Part shown: one piece after another, positions 6,001 to 7,736 of the stretch
Numbering within the stretch: position 1 is the first letter of the stretch
Layout of the letters: every line of letters begins with the position of its first letter
Assembly: GCA_025936205.1 (NCBI GenBank)
Contig: JAICTU010000442.1
Span: 1 to 7,736, forward strand
Source: Polyangiaceae bacterium
Lineage (GTDB): Bacteria; Myxococcota; Polyangia; Polyangiales; Polyangiaceae
Direction of reading: 5' to 3'
DNA: 7,736 nt
Translations under genes and position numbers: made by a program
Notes under the pieces: model-generated
Told to the model about the DNA's origin: nothing
Seen by the model: the letters and a program-made list of their open reading frames with translations, nothing else
Databases searched by the model: none

Positions 6001-6018
6001 GACCGTTGTGGAGGCGTC

Positions 6019-6543
6019 GTGAGGCGTTGGATCGCTTGCTTGGGTGCTGGGGGTTTGCTGTTGGGACTGTCGCCGTCAGCCGAGGCGACCGAGGTCGGGC
6101 GGGGTAGGGATTTCGGTATGGGCGTGGCCTTCGGCAGTCCAACGAGCCTGGTCGCCAAGTACTTCGTGGGCGGCGGCAACGCCCTCGATTTCGGTCTTGG
6201 CTTCTGGAGCTACGGCTGGGGCTGCCACCATCGCGCAGACGGACCGGACGTTTGCGATCACAACAGCTTTGACGTGGTGACCGCCAACGTGGACTACCTT
6301 TGGCAGGACGCGATCGTCGCGGGCTCCGCCGCGAACCTCGACTGGCACATCGGCGCCGGCGGCCGCATCTGGCTGGGCGACGGCTCGTTTTCCGCCGCAG
6401 CCCGCATGCCCGTCGGGCTCGATCTCACCTTTCGCAAGCCCTCCTTCCTGGAGGTCTATCTGGAGCTCGCGCCAGCGCTCTACGTGGTGCCCGGTCTCTA
6501 TCTGGATCTCGAGGCGATGCTCGGCGTGCGCTTCTATTTCTGA
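6019..6543 (+). CDS. Small outer-membrane beta-barrel protein
   Basis: This is a 174-aa protein with a signal peptide (MRRW, hydrophobic GAGGLLLGLSPSA, cleavage near AEA|TE at 23). The mature part shows alternating strands typical of a small barrel: FGMGVAFGSPTSLVAKYFV, ALDFGLGFWSYGW, VDYLWQ, WHIGAGGRIWLG, MPVGLDLTF, FLEVYLELAPALYVV, YLDLEAMLGVRFYF. It ends in Phe, the usual last residue recognised by the BAM machinery. Eight strands is my estimate. The only Cys pair in the mature part lies in one loop (GCHHRADGPDVC), so a disulfide is likely. GGAGG at 6010-6014, 4 bases before GTG 6019, supports the start. The function is unknown. A terminator-like hairpin in the leader may control it, and the 3' end overlaps deoC by 10 bases. 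Confidence 0.78.
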   Translation: MRRWIACLGAGGLLLGLSPSAEATEVGRGRDFGMGVAFGSPTSLVAKYFVGGGNALDFGLGFWSYGWGCHHRADGPDVCDHNSFDVVTANVDYLWQDAIVAGSAANLDWHIGAGGRIWLGDGSFSAAARMPVGLDLTFRKPSFLEVYLELAPALYVVPGLYLDLEAMLGVRFYF

Positions 6544-7241
6544 GCTCGGGGCTGGGGTCCCTGCCCGAGCCGAGTCTTCAGCTCATCCAGGATGGCGAGC
6601 GTCGAGCTCGAGCCGATGCGCGACACGCCGAGCTGGCGCAACGCGAGCACACGCTCCAGCGTGCGGATGCCGCCGGAGGCCTTCACCTGGACGTGAGGCG
6701 GGGTGTTGTCGAGCATCAAGAGCAAATCCTCGTCCGTCGCGCCGCTCGTGCCGAAGCCCGTCGAGGTCTTGATCCAGTCGACCTCCAGCTCGGCGCAGAG
6801 CTCACACAGCCGGAGCTTGTGCGCCTGCTCCAGGTAACAGTTTTCAAAGATCACCTTCAGTTTCTGGCCCGCGGCTCTCACCAGCTGCAGCACGGCGGCG
6901 ATCTCGGCACGTACATAGCCGTAGTCGAGGCTCAGCACCTTGCCCACGTTGACGACCATGTCGAGCTCTGTGCCGCCGTCGGCGAGCGCCTGCTCCGTCT
7001 CTGCGAGCTTGGTGCGCGTGGCGTGGGCGCCATGGGGAAAGCCGATGGTCGTGCTCGGCTGCACCGTGCTGCCGGCGAGCAGCTGCGCGCAGCGCTTCAG
7101 CCCGTGCGGCAGGATGCACACGCTGGCGACATCGTACTCCAGCGCCAGGGCACAGCCCGCGTCCAGCTGCGCATCGGTCAGCGTGGGCGCGAGCAGCGCA
7201 TGATCGATCAGCTTGGCGACGTCGCGGTACTGCAGAGTCAT
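6534..7241 (-). CDS. deoC: Deoxyribose-phosphate aldolase
   Basis: This is a 235-aa cytosolic class I aldolase. It splits 2-deoxyribose 5-phosphate into glyceraldehyde 3-phosphate and acetaldehyde during deoxynucleoside breakdown. The barrel opens with VAKLIDHALLAPTLT. TELDMVVNVG places the catalytic Asp at 94. VDWIKTSTGFGTSGAT holds the Schiff-base Lys158. VQVKASGGIRT holds the second essential Lys187. IGSSST (209-214) is the phosphate-binding loop. The length fits the compact bacterial form. GGAG, 5 bases before ATG 7241, supports the start. No other deo gene is beside it, so it appears to be a single-gene unit. It is convergent with the barrel gene and overlaps it by 10 bases. Confidence 0.95.
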   Translation of the reverse strand: MTLQYRDVAKLIDHALLAPTLTDAQLDAGCALALEYDVASVCILPHGLKRCAQLLAGSTVQPSTTIGFPHGAHATRTKLAETEQALADGGTELDMVVNVGKVLSLDYGYVRAEIAAVLQLVRAAGQKLKVIFENCYLEQAHKLRLCELCAELEVDWIKTSTGFGTSGATDEDLLLMLDNTPPHVQVKASGGIRTLERVLALRQLGVSRIGSSSTLAILDELKTRLGQGPQPRAQK

Positions 7242-7287
7242 CTTATCTCCGCACTAGTACTCTGCACTCGGTACTTCTTCTTCATTT

Positions 7288-7319
7288 GTAGAAGCCCGGC
7301 GCGGACTTCGGGTTTCTAC
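7288..7319. promoter_or_regulatory. Strong hairpin upstream of deoC
   Basis: GTAGAAGCCCG (7288-7298) pairs with CGGGTTTCTAC (7309-7319) across a 10-base loop. The single non-Watson-Crick position is a G-U wobble in plus-strand RNA but an A-C mismatch in minus-strand RNA. No T-run follows on either strand. It lies 46 bases upstream of deoC and could be an operator for deoC, or an RNA structure in the leader of the downstream plus-strand gene. Confidence 0.45.
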
Positions 7320-7558
7320 TCCAGTGCCTCGATTTTTCGGGCCATACCACCCGCGAAGAGCAGCTGGAGTTCATTGACGAGACACGCCGGAAACAGAGCG
7401 GGAGCGCTGGCAACCCGAGCGCTGCGGGCCCGCTGGCCAGGTCGACGAATTCGAGAAGCGCGGCGAGCTCCCCGTAATCTTTTTGCGCTGCGAGGTCGTC
7501 TTGGCGCCGGGGCAACGCCCTCGGGGCCGCGCCCGAGCTCTCGGGGGGGAGCAGGATC
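7316..7558 (-). pseudogene. Possible frameshifted gene remnant
   Basis: Two minus-strand frames give protein-like stretches that abut. One reads RRQDDLAAQKDYGELAALLEFVDLASGPAALGLPA (about 7397-7504). The next frame continues with LFPACLVNELQLLFAGGMARKIEALE and a TAG at 7316-7318. Joined near 7397-7405, they would make one amphipathic, Leu/Ala-rich helical protein. No family is recognised and no clear start is present, and the second part has only moderate GC in third positions. It may be a decayed gene, a sequencing indel in a real gene, or chance. Otherwise the spacer 7242-7564 holds only the hairpin at 7288-7319. Confidence 0.3.
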
Positions 7559-7564
7559 GAGCAC

Positions 7565-7736
7565 GTGAAGGCCAACTACCTAACCCTCCCCGAGGTCTCC
7601 AGCGTTCTGGACGTGAACCCCGCTCTGGTCACCTCCTGGCTCGAGGATGGCTCGCTGGAGGCGCGACGCCTGCCGCGAGGGGCCTGGGGAGTTGCGACGC
7701 TCGCGCTCGTGCATCTGCTGCTGCGCAAGGGCATCC
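7565..7736 (+). CDS. Excisionase/MerR-type helix-turn-helix protein, N-terminal part
   Basis: This is the first 57 residues of a protein that runs off the right edge. It starts at GTG, with AGGA (7553-7556) 8 bases before it. The sequence reads MKANYLTLPEVSSVLDVNPA, then LVTSWLEDGSLEARRLPRGAW and GVATLALVHLLLRKGI. The pattern LTxxEVxxxLxVxxxxVxxWLxxGxLxA is that of excisionase/MerR-like winged helix-turn-helix domains. The turn is around DVNP, the recognition helix is ALVTSWLEDG, and the wing carries Arg. In Polyangiales, similar N-terminal domains are often fused to a receiver or other output domain (inference), but the rest is not in view. It is divergent from deoC, with a 323-base spacer. 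Confidence 0.72.
   Translation, partial: MKANYLTLPEVSSVLDVNPALVTSWLEDGSLEARRLPRGAWGVATLALVHLLLRKGI

Noticed and set aside
6300..7568. Long open frame on the plus strand (422 codons)
   Set aside because: It overlaps deoC almost entirely on the other strand, is Arg/Ala/Gln-rich without any domain, and is a high-GC shadow of deoC.
1..7736. CRISPR array, tRNA or rRNA
   Set aside because: I saw no regularly spaced direct repeats, no cloverleaf-like segment and no conserved rRNA stretch.

Overview
This window looks like a stretch of a large, GC-rich bacterial chromosome. The closest fit is a myxobacterium, probably Polyangiales-like. This is inferred from the high GC in third codon positions, the frequent GTG starts, the Cys-rich secreted proteins, the surface lipoprotein with a proline/serine linker, the HNH endonuclease with a RuvA-like tail, and the coiled-coil J-domain protein. 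No rRNA, tRNA, CRISPR array or transposase was seen.

Layout. (1) Bases 1-423 (-): the C-terminal part of an HNH endonuclease that lacks the usual upstream Cys motif and runs off the left edge, so it is probably a remnant. (2) About 379-963: no convincing gene. It holds a roughly 400-bp block bounded by a perfect 22-bp inverted repeat, with further internal inverted similarity. Inside it is a palindrome that strongly resembles a chromosomal parS (ParB-binding) site, and a GC-rich hairpin follows. (3) 964-2201 (+): a small Cys-rich secreted protein, then a secreted SGNH/SASA-type esterase. (4) 2198-3253 (-): a coiled-coil protein with a DnaJ-like HPDK motif, convergent with the esterase and overlapping it at the stop codons. 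(5) 3254-3528: a divergent promoter region with an AT-rich palindrome. (6) 3529-5091 (+): a 520-aa surface lipoprotein with a Pro/Ser linker, a carboxypeptidase-regulatory-like beta-sandwich and a possible GATase/ThuA-like fold. (7) 5121-5699 (-): an ECF-like sigma factor, convergent with the lipoprotein. (8) 5700-6018: a regulatory region with GTCAC/GTGAC palindromes and a terminator-like hairpin just before the next gene. (9) 6019-6543 (+): a small outer-membrane beta-barrel protein. (10) 6534-7241 (-): deoC, deoxyribose-phosphate aldolase, whose end overlaps the barrel gene tail to tail. (11) 7242-7564: a spacer with a strong hairpin and a possible frameshifted minus-strand gene remnant. 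(12) 7565-end (+): the start of an excisionase/MerR-type helix-turn-helix protein, cut by the window edge.

The genes do not form one pathway. Most are single-gene units in convergent or divergent pairs. Several encode exported products (Cys-rich protein, esterase, lipoprotein, beta-barrel), while sigma factor, HTH and J-domain proteins are regulatory or chaperone-like. The most unusual part is the non-coding block at 379-790, with its parS-like site and inverted repeats next to a truncated nuclease gene.
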